Of a stretch of 45,488 bases of DNA, positions 25,572-33,209 are shown in pieces. Numbering within the stretch: the first letter of the stretch is position 1; every line of letters starts with the position of its first letter. The DNA comes from Dehalococcoidia bacterium. GTDB taxonomy: Bacteria; Chloroflexota; Dehalococcoidia; Tepidiformales; Tepidiformaceae. Location: the NCBI GenBank assembly GCA_020432045.1, contig JAGQHB010000058.1, positions 1 through 45,488 of the forward strand, read 5' to 3'. A program made the position numbers and the translations under genes. The notes beneath the pieces were generated by a model. That model made no database searches. It was given only the letters and a program-made list of their open reading frames with translations, and was not told the origin of the DNA.

Positions 25572-26666
25572 ATGCGCAACGCCAATCTCCAGGAACTCCT
25601 CGGCCGGGAGGACTACCCCGCCGTCTCGATTTTCATGCCCACGCACCGGGCTCATCCCGAAACGCAACAGGATCCGATCCGCCTTAAGAACCTGCTCAAT
25701 GAAGCTCGTCAGCGCCTGGATGCCGAGGTCGGTAAGCGCCCGTCGTGGCCGATCCTTGATCAGCTCGAACGGCTTGCAGATGACCTCGATTGGCGTGAGA
25801 ACCAAGACGGCCTCGCGCTCTTCGCATCTGAAAGCTATGCGGCCGTTGTCCGGCTTCCGTTCACCGTCGAGGAGCGTGTCACCGTTGACCGCACCTTCGA
25901 GACCCGCGAGATCGTCGGGGCGTTCCAACGCCTGCCGCACTATCTCGTCCTCACCCTGGCTGAGCAAGCCACGCGCCTCTTTGCCGGTACCGGGTCAGAC
26001 CTCGAGGAAATCCGCGACTACGGCTTCCCGATCGCATCGAGTGGCGCGCCGGGCGCCACCAGCCGTCCGGATGCGCCACAAATGGCGCGTTCGAATATCC
26101 GGAGGGCCCACCTGCAGGAGTTCTACCGCGAAGTCGACGCCGCCCTAGCCGAGGCACTCGTGGACGAGCCACTCCCGGTGGTGGTCATCGGGGCGCATCC
26201 ATCACTCGGCTTCTTTGACGACGTAACCCGCCATGGCGAACGCCTCATCGCCCGAGTCGAGGGCAGCCACGCGGAAGCGAACGCCAGCGTGGTAGCCGAA
26301 CTTGCCTGGCCTGAAGTGCAGCATTGGCTGCAGGAGCAACGTGAGGCGGCCGTCCAGGACGCCGGTGCTGCGCGGGGGGCGAACCTCCTCGCCGCCGGCC
26401 TCGATGACGTGTGGAATGCCGCCCGGGCAGGCCGCGGCGCACGACTCATTGTCGAACACGATTACCGCCAGCCCGCGATTATCGACCGCGAGACAGGTGC
26501 TATCGAACTGATCTCCGGGGAAGGGGAAGGCGTCGGGCCAAGGCATCTCGACGACGCCGTGGATGCCCTGGCTGAACTCGTCCTCGATATGGGTGGCGAG
26601 GTCTTCTTCGTCCACGATGGAGCGCTGTCCGAGTACAGCCGCGTTGCACTCATTCTTCGCTACTGA
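25572..26666 (+). CDS. baeRF-family protein (bacterial relative of archaeo-eukaryotic release factor 1)
   Basis: A 364-residue cytoplasmic protein. The N-terminal segment LLGREDYPAVSIFMPTHRAH followed by QDPIRLKNLLNEA is the signature of the baeRF families, which share the domain layout of eRF1/Pelota. Bacterial relatives include the Rv2629/Balon group, some of which bind the ribosomal A site during hibernation; others are thought to act in ribosome rescue. The C-terminal domain ends VLDMGGEVFFVHDGALSEYS, matching the third eRF1-like domain. No GGQ peptide-release motif is present, which argues against true termination activity. ATG at 25572 follows AAGGAG. It is a single-gene unit. Confidence 0.85.
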   Translation: MRNANLQELLGREDYPAVSIFMPTHRAHPETQQDPIRLKNLLNEARQRLDAEVGKRPSWPILDQLERLADDLDWRENQDGLALFASESYAAVVRLPFTVEERVTVDRTFETREIVGAFQRLPHYLVLTLAEQATRLFAGTGSDLEEIRDYGFPIASSGAPGATSRPDAPQMARSNIRRAHLQEFYREVDAALAEALVDEPLPVVVIGAHPSLGFFDDVTRHGERLIARVEGSHAEANASVVAELAWPEVQHWLQEQREAAVQDAGAARGANLLAAGLDDVWNAARAGRGARLIVEHDYRQPAIIDRETGAIELISGEGEGVGPRHLDDAVDALAELVLDMGGEVFFVHDGALSEYSRVALILRY

Positions 26667-26771
26667 CCTCTCCGCGAGTGAGCCGAGATCCGTGAACGCG
26701 CAAACGGCCTGGCACGTCGCGACCGGGGTAATGGCAGAGCAACAACCCGCACTCGGCACCAGCCCGGTGCT

Positions 26772-27920
26772 TTAGCCTCCCGCGGCGCCTGCCATGTCCG
26801 GGTGGAGGAGCGCTTCGACGGCGTGGAGGCCGTCCAGCACGTTGCTTGCGAAGAGCCGCATGGAGCGCTCGGCGGTGCCTGCGGGCATACCCCCGAAGCG
26901 GAAGTTGAGGATGAGCTCTTCGGCACTGGTCATCTGCTGGATGTGTTTCAGCTTTTCGAGGACCTGGTCTGGCGTGCCCCATGCCTGGGGTAGTGCGGAG
27001 CGTTCGCCGATCTCCTCGATCGACTTCTCGTTGGCGAGCTGACTGAACTTCGCATACTGCTCGTAGCCTTTGGTCTGGCGGAGGCGCTGTTCGTCCTTCC
27101 ATCCGTAGTGGCGGAGGATGCTGTCCTGCGCCTCGATCGTGTGGCGGCGCATCACAGCCCATGCCTCTGCTTCTGTATCGAAGCAAGAGACGTGGACGAC
27201 GACGGTGGGCTGAGTTGGAGACCAGCCCTTGCCGGCGCGCACGGCGTTGAATTCGCGCACATCCTGGCGGTACTCCTCCCAGCTCTTCTGGTTGGTCATC
27301 AACATGCCAAGGCCGGCGTTGGCCGTAATGGGAAGGGTCTGGGGACTTGTCCAGGCGACGCGCATGCTATCGACCAGGGCCTGGGGATTCCTGGGACGCG
27401 GGCGGATCGTCGTCTCGGGGATGGTGTAGAAGTCGCCTTCGTGTGAGAACCACTCCTGGGTGAGGGCCTTGCGGACGACCTGGAGGGATTCGGCAAAGCG
27501 GTCGCGGGATTCGTCCATGGGCACACGGTAGGCATCGAATTCGCGCTTGGCGGCGCCGCGGCCAAGCCCAAGCGTGAGGCAGCGGCCCTGGAGGAGGTTA
27601 TCGAGGACGCTTATCTGCTCGGCGATTACGACGGGGTCGTACCAGGGAAGGACGACGACCATGGTGCCGAAGTCAATCCGTTTCGTCTGGCCCGCCATGA
27701 ACGTGAGGTGCTGGATCGCGCCACCGGTCATGATGTAGGGACCGAAGTGATGGTCGATGGCCCAGTAGGAATCAAAGCCAAGGGGCTCGACGAGGCTGGC
27801 GAGGTAGAGGTCTTCTTCATAGACCTGCTGGTCGGTGACCGCCTGCGGCCCCGCACCGTGGGACTCGAAGCGTGCCCAGTCAGAGTAGTTCTGGAAGTTG
27901 AAGTGGACGCCTGCTCGCAT
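26772..27920 (-). CDS. Luciferase-like (LLM-class) flavin-dependent oxidoreductase
   Basis: A 382-residue TIM-barrel protein of the bacterial-luciferase superfamily, using F420 or reduced FMN. Markers are GFDSYWAIDHHFGPYIMTGG, KRIDFGTMVVVLPWYDPV, LDNLLQGRCLTLGLGRGAAK and a C-terminal region containing WGTPDQVLEKL. Members oxidise alkanes, sulfonates, ketones or heterocycles with oxygen, or act as F420 dehydrogenases; the substrate is unknown here. ATG at 27920 follows TAGGAGG. It is divergent from the Baeyer-Villiger-type monooxygenase gene across about 180 bp containing a pair of nine-base direct repeats, so the two may share regulation. Confidence 0.9.
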   Translation of the reverse strand: MRAGVHFNFQNYSDWARFESHGAGPQAVTDQQVYEEDLYLASLVEPLGFDSYWAIDHHFGPYIMTGGAIQHLTFMAGQTKRIDFGTMVVVLPWYDPVVIAEQISVLDNLLQGRCLTLGLGRGAAKREFDAYRVPMDESRDRFAESLQVVRKALTQEWFSHEGDFYTIPETTIRPRPRNPQALVDSMRVAWTSPQTLPITANAGLGMLMTNQKSWEEYRQDVREFNAVRAGKGWSPTQPTVVVHVSCFDTEAEAWAVMRRHTIEAQDSILRHYGWKDEQRLRQTKGYEQYAKFSQLANEKSIEEIGERSALPQAWGTPDQVLEKLKHIQQMTSAEELILNFRFGGMPAGTAERSMRLFASNVLDGLHAVEALLHPDMAGAAGG

Positions 27921-27974
27921 GGGTCGCCTCCTACTGGTTGGCGGCATGCTACACCGGGGAGCAAGCCCCTGAAT

Positions 27975-28016
27975 TCGTTAGCGTTGTCCGAAACAGCTTG
28001 ATCCGTATCGTTAGCG
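27975..28016. promoter_or_regulatory. Paired nine-base direct repeats in a divergent intergenic region
   Basis: TCGTTAGCG occurs at 27975-27983 and 28008-28016, start to start 33 bp, about three helical turns. The pair lies between the divergent luciferase-like and Baeyer-Villiger-type genes. The phasing would suit a dimeric or tetrameric regulator binding one face of the DNA. No regulator gene is adjacent, so this is only a candidate operator. Confidence 0.35.
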
Positions 28017-28103
28017 CCTAAGGACGATCTGTGTGGCGTTGCGCGCTGCCTCGTGCCTGGCTCAGCCGGCGCGGAAAGTACGTCCGTTCCAGGAGGGATA
28101 CGA

Positions 28104-29756
28104 ATGGCGACAGCCGTGAAGAACGAAATCGAACAATTGGACGCCGTCATCGTCGGTGCTGGCGCAGCGGGACTGTACATGCTGCACCGGCTCCGCGGCC
28201 TCGGGCTGAAGACCACCGTGATCGAAGCCGGCGACGGAGTCGGCGGGACCTGGTATTGGAATCGCTACCCGGGCGCGCGCTGCGATGTGACGAGCGTCGA
28301 ATATTCGTTCAGCTTCGATAAGCAGCTTGAGCAGGAGTGGAATTGGAGCGAGATGATGGCTCCGCAGCCTGAGATCGAGCGGTACATGAACCATGTGGCC
28401 GATCGATTTGATCTGCGGCGCGATATCCGTTTCAGCACGCGAGTAACGGCCGTGAACTGGGACGACCGCGCAACGGCGTGGACGGTCGCGACGGACAGGG
28501 GCGACCGCATCGAAGCTCGTTACTGCATCATGGCGACGGGCTGCCTTTCGTCTCCGTTGAAGCCGGATATCAAGGGAATCGACTCGTTTACAGGCGTTTC
28601 CGTGCAGACGAGCATGTGGCCACGCGAAGGAATCGAACTCGAGGGGAAGCGCGTGGCGCTGATCGGCACCGGCTCCTCAGGTGTGCAGTCGACACCAGAA
28701 ATCGCGAAGGTCGCGAGCCACCTGACGGTTTTCCAGCGGACACCAACGTACACGTGGCCTTCAATGAACCGGCCGCTGACGGCGGAAGACATTGCGAAGG
28801 TAAAAGCCAACTACGAGAAGATGCGCCAGACGCAGCGAAGCTCACGCGTGGGCATCGCTGGGTCGTTCGGTGGCGCTCTGCTGGAACCGCCGACGGCCAA
28901 GCTGCTCGACCTCCCGGAGGAAGAACGGCGCCAGAAGCTGGACGAGCATGGGTTCGCGGTGACGCGGATGTTTGCCGACGTTGCCACGGACATGGAAGCG
29001 AACATCGTGGCGCGCGAGATGTATGCCGAGATGGTCCGGAGGGTGGTAACCGACCCGGCCACGGCGGCTGCCCTGACGCCGTCGGACTATCCGATCGGCT
29101 GCAAGCGGGCCGTGGTCGACCAGGACTACTTCGTCACGTTCAACCGCCCGAACGTGAAGCTCGTGGATCTGAGAAACGAGCCGTTCGAAGAAGTGACGGA
29201 GAAGGGCATCCGGACGAGCACGGGCGAGTACGAGTTCGACGTCATCGTGTATGCGACCGGCTTCGACGCGATGACGGGCGCCCTCCTAAACATGAACATC
29301 AAGGGCCGGGAGGGCCGCCCGCTGGCTGAGAAGTGGGCAGCCGGGCCGCGGAACTACCTCGGCCTTATGGCAGAAGGATTCCCGAACCTGTTCACGATCA
29401 CGGGGCCGGGAAGCCCGTCGGTGCTGAGCAACATGCTCGTCTCGATCGAACAGCACGTGGACTGGATCACGGAGTGTCTTTCCTACCTGGGGGCGAACGG
29501 CAAGGACGTGATCGAGCCCACGCTCGAAGCCGAGGATAGCTGGGTGGAGCACGTGAATACCGTCGCCGATGGGACGATGTACACGGCGCCGAGCTGCAAC
29601 TCGTGGTATCTCGGCGCGAACGTACCGGGAAAGACGCGGCAATTCATGCCGTATGTCGGCGGCGTGGGCGTGTACCGGCAGAAGTGCGACGAAGTAGTGG
29701 CGAAAGGCTACGACGGGTTCGTGCTGGACACGGCGAAAGAAGCCGTGGCGGTCTAA
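28104..29756 (+). CDS. Baeyer-Villiger-type flavin monooxygenase
   Basis: A 550-residue FAD- and NADPH-binding protein of the class B monooxygenases that insert oxygen next to ketones. FAD site GAGAAG at about 18-23, the hallmark GTWYWNRYPGARCD at 48-61, and the NADPH-site motif GTGSSG at 188-193 are intact. The Baeyer-Villiger fingerprint F-x-G-x3-H-x3-W-P appears as FTGVSVQTSMWP, so the central His is replaced by Gln (Q168). Length is normal for cyclohexanone- and cyclopentanone-type enzymes. ATG at 28104 follows GGAGGG. A strong bidirectional hairpin terminator follows the stop. The neighbouring LLM enzyme, alcohol dehydrogenase and thiolase suggest a ring- or ketone-degrading context, by inference. 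Confidence 0.92.
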   Translation: MATAVKNEIEQLDAVIVGAGAAGLYMLHRLRGLGLKTTVIEAGDGVGGTWYWNRYPGARCDVTSVEYSFSFDKQLEQEWNWSEMMAPQPEIERYMNHVADRFDLRRDIRFSTRVTAVNWDDRATAWTVATDRGDRIEARYCIMATGCLSSPLKPDIKGIDSFTGVSVQTSMWPREGIELEGKRVALIGTGSSGVQSTPEIAKVASHLTVFQRTPTYTWPSMNRPLTAEDIAKVKANYEKMRQTQRSSRVGIAGSFGGALLEPPTAKLLDLPEEERRQKLDEHGFAVTRMFADVATDMEANIVAREMYAEMVRRVVTDPATAAALTPSDYPIGCKRAVVDQDYFVTFNRPNVKLVDLRNEPFEEVTEKGIRTSTGEYEFDVIVYATGFDAMTGALLNMNIKGREGRPLAEKWAAGPRNYLGLMAEGFPNLFTITGPGSPSVLSNMLVSIEQHVDWITECLSYLGANGKDVIEPTLEAEDSWVEHVNTVADGTMYTAPSCNSWYLGANVPGKTRQFMPYVGGVGVYRQKCDEVVAKGYDGFVLDTAKEAVAV

Positions 29757-29780
29757 CGCCGGGTGCGGTATTGAGATGCC

Positions 29781-29818
29781 AAAGGAGGCGGCTCCAATGA
29801 ACTGGCGCCGCCTCCTTT
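29781..29818. terminator. Bidirectional hairpin terminator
   Basis: AAAGGAGGCGGC (29781-29792) and GCCGCCTCCTTT (29807-29818) form a perfect 12-bp stem around a 14-base loop. The A/T-rich outer ends give a short U-run in both directions. It sits between the convergent monooxygenase (+) and lipoprotein (-) genes. Confidence 0.88.
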
Positions 29819-29845
29819 GCATGACGGAACCCGGATGACACGCTG

Positions 29846-30658
29846 TTACTTGACGTCGAATTCGGCGAGCATGCCCTTGGAAAAGTGAGGATCTGCACCA
29901 GGGCCGGTCACGTCCGGGAAGGAACAGACGAGCGCGTAGCGGCCGGGCGCGAGTGCCGATTGAAATGCCATGTCAACGGTCTGGCCAGGCTGGATGAAAA
30001 GCTTCAGGCCAGCTGGTTCCTCGTCGTCTCCCATCTGTGAGAGCGCATCCTCCACCGAGCCTCCTGGCGGAAGCTTCACCACGACGACTTCGTGCGCCTG
30101 GTGTCCATCATTCTTGACATGGAACCCAAAGGTCCCAGACGACGGGATGTCGGCCGCCTTGAAGTCGAAGGCGAAGTCGACGAGGTGGAGGTCAACCGAC
30201 TTCACGCCAGGCGGGAGATCGTCGGACGTCGCCTCCATTGCATCGACCTTCCACATCCCATTCTCGCGAATCAATCGAAGCACGAACGTCCCAAAAGGGG
30301 CGACGACGGTAGTGTGGGCCTTCTTGCCGTCGATTGCGGTGGCCTTCATCTCGAGAACGGGAGAAGGCTCGCCGATGCATTCGACGGCATTGGCCATGCA
30401 GTCTTCACGGCTGCTGAAGAGCACCGTTTTCAGGAGGTTGTCCGTAACGTGGGCGAAGAAGAAGTCCGCCTCGGCCGGTGACGACTGGAACGTGCGGCTT
30501 GCGATGTCCTCAACCTCGCTGAGTTCTGCGGCAGAGGGCTTGTCGTCGCTGCACGCTGCAGAGGCGAAGAAGAAGAGGCAGGTCACGGCGGATGCGGCCA
30601 TGAGGGTCAAAGCGGCGGGGCGGAGACGAACACTACCGACACCTGGTACGGTTGACAT
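29846..30658 (-). CDS. Lipoprotein with NTF2-like and cupredoxin domains
   Basis: A 270-residue exported lipoprotein. A basic, hydrophobic leader ends in a lipobox ASAAC with Cys36 as the lipidated residue. Residues about 45-145 resemble the NTF2-like fold (VVAPFGTFVLRLIRENGMWK). Residues about 155-270 are cupredoxin-like: H189 in NDGHQAHEVVVV, C245 in YALVCSFPDV, and H258 and M263 in DPHFSKGMLAEF are at the spacing of type 1 copper ligands. It probably carries electrons or copper at the outer membrane face. The ATG at 30658 has its ribosome binding site inside a perfect 12-bp hairpin (30661-30691), which may regulate translation. It may be a partner of a nearby oxidoreductase. Confidence 0.85.
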   Translation of the reverse strand: MSTVPGVGSVRLRPAALTLMAASAVTCLFFFASAACSDDKPSAAELSEVEDIASRTFQSSPAEADFFFAHVTDNLLKTVLFSSREDCMANAVECIGEPSPVLEMKATAIDGKKAHTTVVAPFGTFVLRLIRENGMWKVDAMEATSDDLPPGVKSVDLHLVDFAFDFKAADIPSSGTFGFHVKNDGHQAHEVVVVKLPPGGSVEDALSQMGDDEEPAGLKLFIQPGQTVDMAFQSALAPGRYALVCSFPDVTGPGADPHFSKGMLAEFDVK

Positions 30659-30660
30659 GG

Positions 30661-30691
30661 ACAATCCTCGCAAATGGAATGCGAGGATTGT
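30661..30691 (-). promoter_or_regulatory. Perfect hairpin covering the lipoprotein ribosome binding site
   Basis: On the minus strand ACAATCCTCGCA and TGCGAGGATTGT are perfectly complementary over 12 bp around a seven-base loop, and the second arm ends two bases before the start codon. The GAGG ribosome binding site is inside that arm. Folding would hide it. As DNA the same sequence is a 12-bp inverted repeat that could also bind a dimeric repressor. Confidence 0.75.
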
Positions 30692-30724
30692 TCGCTGTGG
30701 CCAATCCCGTGTCGTGAGTCAGAG

Positions 30725-30740
30725 TCCCGCCGAAGCGGGA
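30725..30740 (-). terminator. UUCG-tetraloop hairpin after the alcohol dehydrogenase
   Basis: On the minus strand TCCCGC-TTCG-GCGGGA is a six-pair stem closed by a UUCG tetraloop, a very stable RNA element. It lies 70 bp after the alcohol dehydrogenase stop and ahead of the lipoprotein hairpin. A U-tract is lacking. It is a probable terminator or RNA 3'-end structure. Confidence 0.5.
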
Positions 30741-30813
30741 GATTGTCCCGAAACAGCCGGGAACTTGTTAATCGAACGCCGCTCCGATACCGAAACGCCA
30801 CCTGGTTCCGGGT

Positions 30814-31812
30814 TCAAGGCTCCAGAACGGCCCGGTAGCGGACCAGGTTCTGACGGAGCCTGGCGTGGACATCCGCGACGGCGGCGAGCGGATAGCGTTC
30901 GATGATCGGGCGAATACTGTGCGTGGCAGCAAGGTCGAGCACTTCGCGGAGGTCCTGCCGCGAACCGTAGAAGCTACCAATGACACGAAGCTGCAGCCCG
31001 ACGAACGCGCCCGGAGGGATGGGAAACGTGTCACCGTCGGCAGCGGTGAGGACGATGCTGCCCTGTTTCGCCATAGCGGGAAGGAGATGGCCGACGGGAG
31101 TGAGCGAATTGGCCGTGTTCAGAACGAGGTGAGCACCGCCGGCTGCCTGCAGCGCCGCAACGACCGTGGCGGTGTCTCCCGCGACGGCCGCTCCAAGTTC
31201 GCGCGACATCTGCACCTTGCTCTCCGTCCCGGTGACCGCGTAGACCTCAGCGCCGAGCGCACCAGCTATGGAAATAGCGAGGTGGCCGAGGCCGCCGATA
31301 CCGAGGATAACGACACGCTTGCCGGGCTCGATGCCGCCGTTTTTCAGGCCGGCGTAGGTCGTGAGACCAGCGCAAAGAAATGGCGCTGCTTCGGCGAAAT
31401 CGAGGCCTGATGGAATCGGTACGGCGTGGCTCGCGGGCAGGGCCATGTACTCTGCGTAGCCGCCATCTTTTCCAAGGCCAGCGAGACTCGCGATCCCAGT
31501 GACGCAGGCCTCTTCTTCGCCGGCGCGACAGTAGGTGCAGTCGCCACAGGTGAAGAGGGCATGCGCTCCGACGCGGTCACCGGCGTTCACGTCGACGACG
31601 CCAGGTCCGATGGCCGAGACGATCCCGACGGGTTCGTGGCCGGGCACGAGCGGCATGGAGGCGGCACCGAGGGCGTCGATAATTCGCAGGTCGGTGTAGC
31701 AGACGCCGCAGGCTTTGACGTTGAGGACGACCTCGCCAGGGCCGGGCGTTGGTATCGGGACATCCCGAATAGCAACTGGCTCTCCAGGCCTTTCGGCTAC
31801 GGCTGCACGCAT
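30814..31812 (-). CDS. Zinc-dependent alcohol dehydrogenase (MDR family)
   Basis: A 332-residue cytoplasmic NAD(P)-dependent enzyme converting alcohols to aldehydes or ketones. Catalytic zinc ligands are the Cys in KACGVCYTDL and the His in VPGHEPVG. The structural zinc lobe is complete in CGDCTYCRAGEEEAC. The Rossmann motif GIGGLGHLAI follows. Length is slightly short for the family but complete. ATG at 31812 follows GGAAG. It is divergent from the thiolase gene across about 165 bp. It could supply or remove ketone substrates for the neighbouring monooxygenase, which is inference. Confidence 0.92.
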   Translation of the reverse strand: MRAAVAERPGEPVAIRDVPIPTPGPGEVVLNVKACGVCYTDLRIIDALGAASMPLVPGHEPVGIVSAIGPGVVDVNAGDRVGAHALFTCGDCTYCRAGEEEACVTGIASLAGLGKDGGYAEYMALPASHAVPIPSGLDFAEAAPFLCAGLTTYAGLKNGGIEPGKRVVILGIGGLGHLAISIAGALGAEVYAVTGTESKVQMSRELGAAVAGDTATVVAALQAAGGAHLVLNTANSLTPVGHLLPAMAKQGSIVLTAADGDTFPIPPGAFVGLQLRVIGSFYGSRQDLREVLDLAATHSIRPIIERYPLAAVADVHARLRQNLVRYRAVLEP

Positions 31813-31977
31813 GAATCACTTCCAAGGTTTGCGCTGAGCCTACGCGTGCCACGGTGGCGCCGCATCCGGGGGCAGGCGGGATAATTCGCCCATCGCAAAC
31901 GAACGCCTGACGACGTAGGCTTGTGGTATGGGCGAGGCATCCGCCACGCAAGCTATCTTCCGGAAGGGGACGAACCA

Positions 31978-33153
31978 ATGCAGGACGTCGTAGTAACAAG
32001 CGGAGTGCGGACCGCCATCGGACGGTTTCAAGGGTCACTTGCGGGGACGCCGGCATCGGACCTCGGGGCAGCGGTGATACGCGAGGCGATCAGCCGATCC
32101 TCGATTGAATCCGGCCAGGTGGAGCAGGTGCTGATGGGCATCTGCGGCCAGGTGGCGGAAGACACCTACCTATCACGGTTCGCGGCCGTGAAGGGTGGGG
32201 TGCCATACGGCGTCCCGGCGATGAACGTGAACCGGCTCTGCGGCAGCGGCCTCGAAGCGATCAATTCGGCAGCGCGATACATCGAAACCGGCGACGCGGA
32301 CGTTGTCGTGGCAGGCGGTGCGGAGAACATGACGCGGCTCCCGTACCTCTTGCGCAACGGGCGCGACGGCTACCGAATGGGCCATGGCGTGATCGAAGAC
32401 AACCTGCTGAAGATGTTGCACGACCCGTTCAGCGACCAGCACATGGGCGTGACCGCCGAGAAGCTGGCGACGGTTTACGAAGTCAGCCGGGAAGCACAGG
32501 ACGAGTTGGCCGCCGAGAGCCAGCGTCGCGCGCTGGAGGCCATCGCACAGGGCCGTTTCAAGGAGCAGATCCTGCCGCTGACGGTGAAAGCCGGACGCGA
32601 GGAAAAGGTGTTCGACACTGACGAGCATCCCCGGGCGAGCACGCCGGACGCACTGGCGAAAATGCGTCCGGCGTTCATCGAAGGCGGGATGGTGACAGCT
32701 GGGAACGCGAGCGGGATCAACGATGGGGCGGCCGCGACGGTGCTCATGTCGGCAAACAAGGCCCGTGAGCTTGGCGTGACGCCACGGATGCGGATGGTGG
32801 CCCGGGCAGAAGCAGGGGTCGATCCATCGATCATGGGCGAAGGCCCAATTCCGGCCGTGAGGAAGGCACTCGCTAAAGCCGGGATGACAATCGACCAGAT
32901 CGATGTAATCGAATTGAACGAAGCGTTTGCGAGCGTTGCCTGCGCATGTTCGAGCGAGCTTTCGTTGCCAGCGGACAAGACGAACCCGAACGGTGGAGCG
33001 ATTGCGCTCGGCCACCCGGTTGGCGCAACAGGTGCGATCCTGACCGTAAAGTTGATGCACGAACTGGAGCGCACAGGCGGACGCTTCGGCCTCGTGAGCC
33101 TGTGCATCGGCGGCGGACAGGGAATCGCAACAATTTTCGAGCGCCTAGGCTAA
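31978..33153 (+). CDS. Acetyl-CoA acetyltransferase (thiolase)
   Basis: A 391-residue thiolase that cleaves 3-oxoacyl-CoA with CoA or condenses two acetyl-CoA. The nucleophile C88 is in NVNRLCGSGLEAINSAA; H346 in ALGHPVGATGA and C376 in SLCIGGGQG complete the active site, and NEAFAS is present. ATG at 31978 follows GGAAGGGG. It is a normal-length biosynthetic/degradative thiolase. It could finish beta-oxidation-like breakdown of the CoA esters made by the CaiB/BaiF enzymes nearby. Confidence 0.95.
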   Translation: MQDVVVTSGVRTAIGRFQGSLAGTPASDLGAAVIREAISRSSIESGQVEQVLMGICGQVAEDTYLSRFAAVKGGVPYGVPAMNVNRLCGSGLEAINSAARYIETGDADVVVAGGAENMTRLPYLLRNGRDGYRMGHGVIEDNLLKMLHDPFSDQHMGVTAEKLATVYEVSREAQDELAAESQRRALEAIAQGRFKEQILPLTVKAGREEKVFDTDEHPRASTPDALAKMRPAFIEGGMVTAGNASGINDGAAATVLMSANKARELGVTPRMRMVARAEAGVDPSIMGEGPIPAVRKALAKAGMTIDQIDVIELNEAFASVACACSSELSLPADKTNPNGGAIALGHPVGATGAILTVKLMHELERTGGRFGLVSLCIGGGQGIATIFERLG

Positions 33154-33169
33154 GACTGGAGCAGCGCCG

Positions 33170-33209
33170 GCGCGAGGCAGCAGGCGGCTATGCCTGCTGC
33201 GCCTCGCGC
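33170..33209. terminator. Long hairpin between convergent thiolase and kinase genes
   Basis: GCGCGAGGCAGCAGGC pairs with a 3' arm starting at 33192, interrupted only by a two-base bulge, around a six-base loop. The 3' arm also encodes the last residues of the minus-strand kinase subunit. It is a likely shared terminator. Confidence 0.65.
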
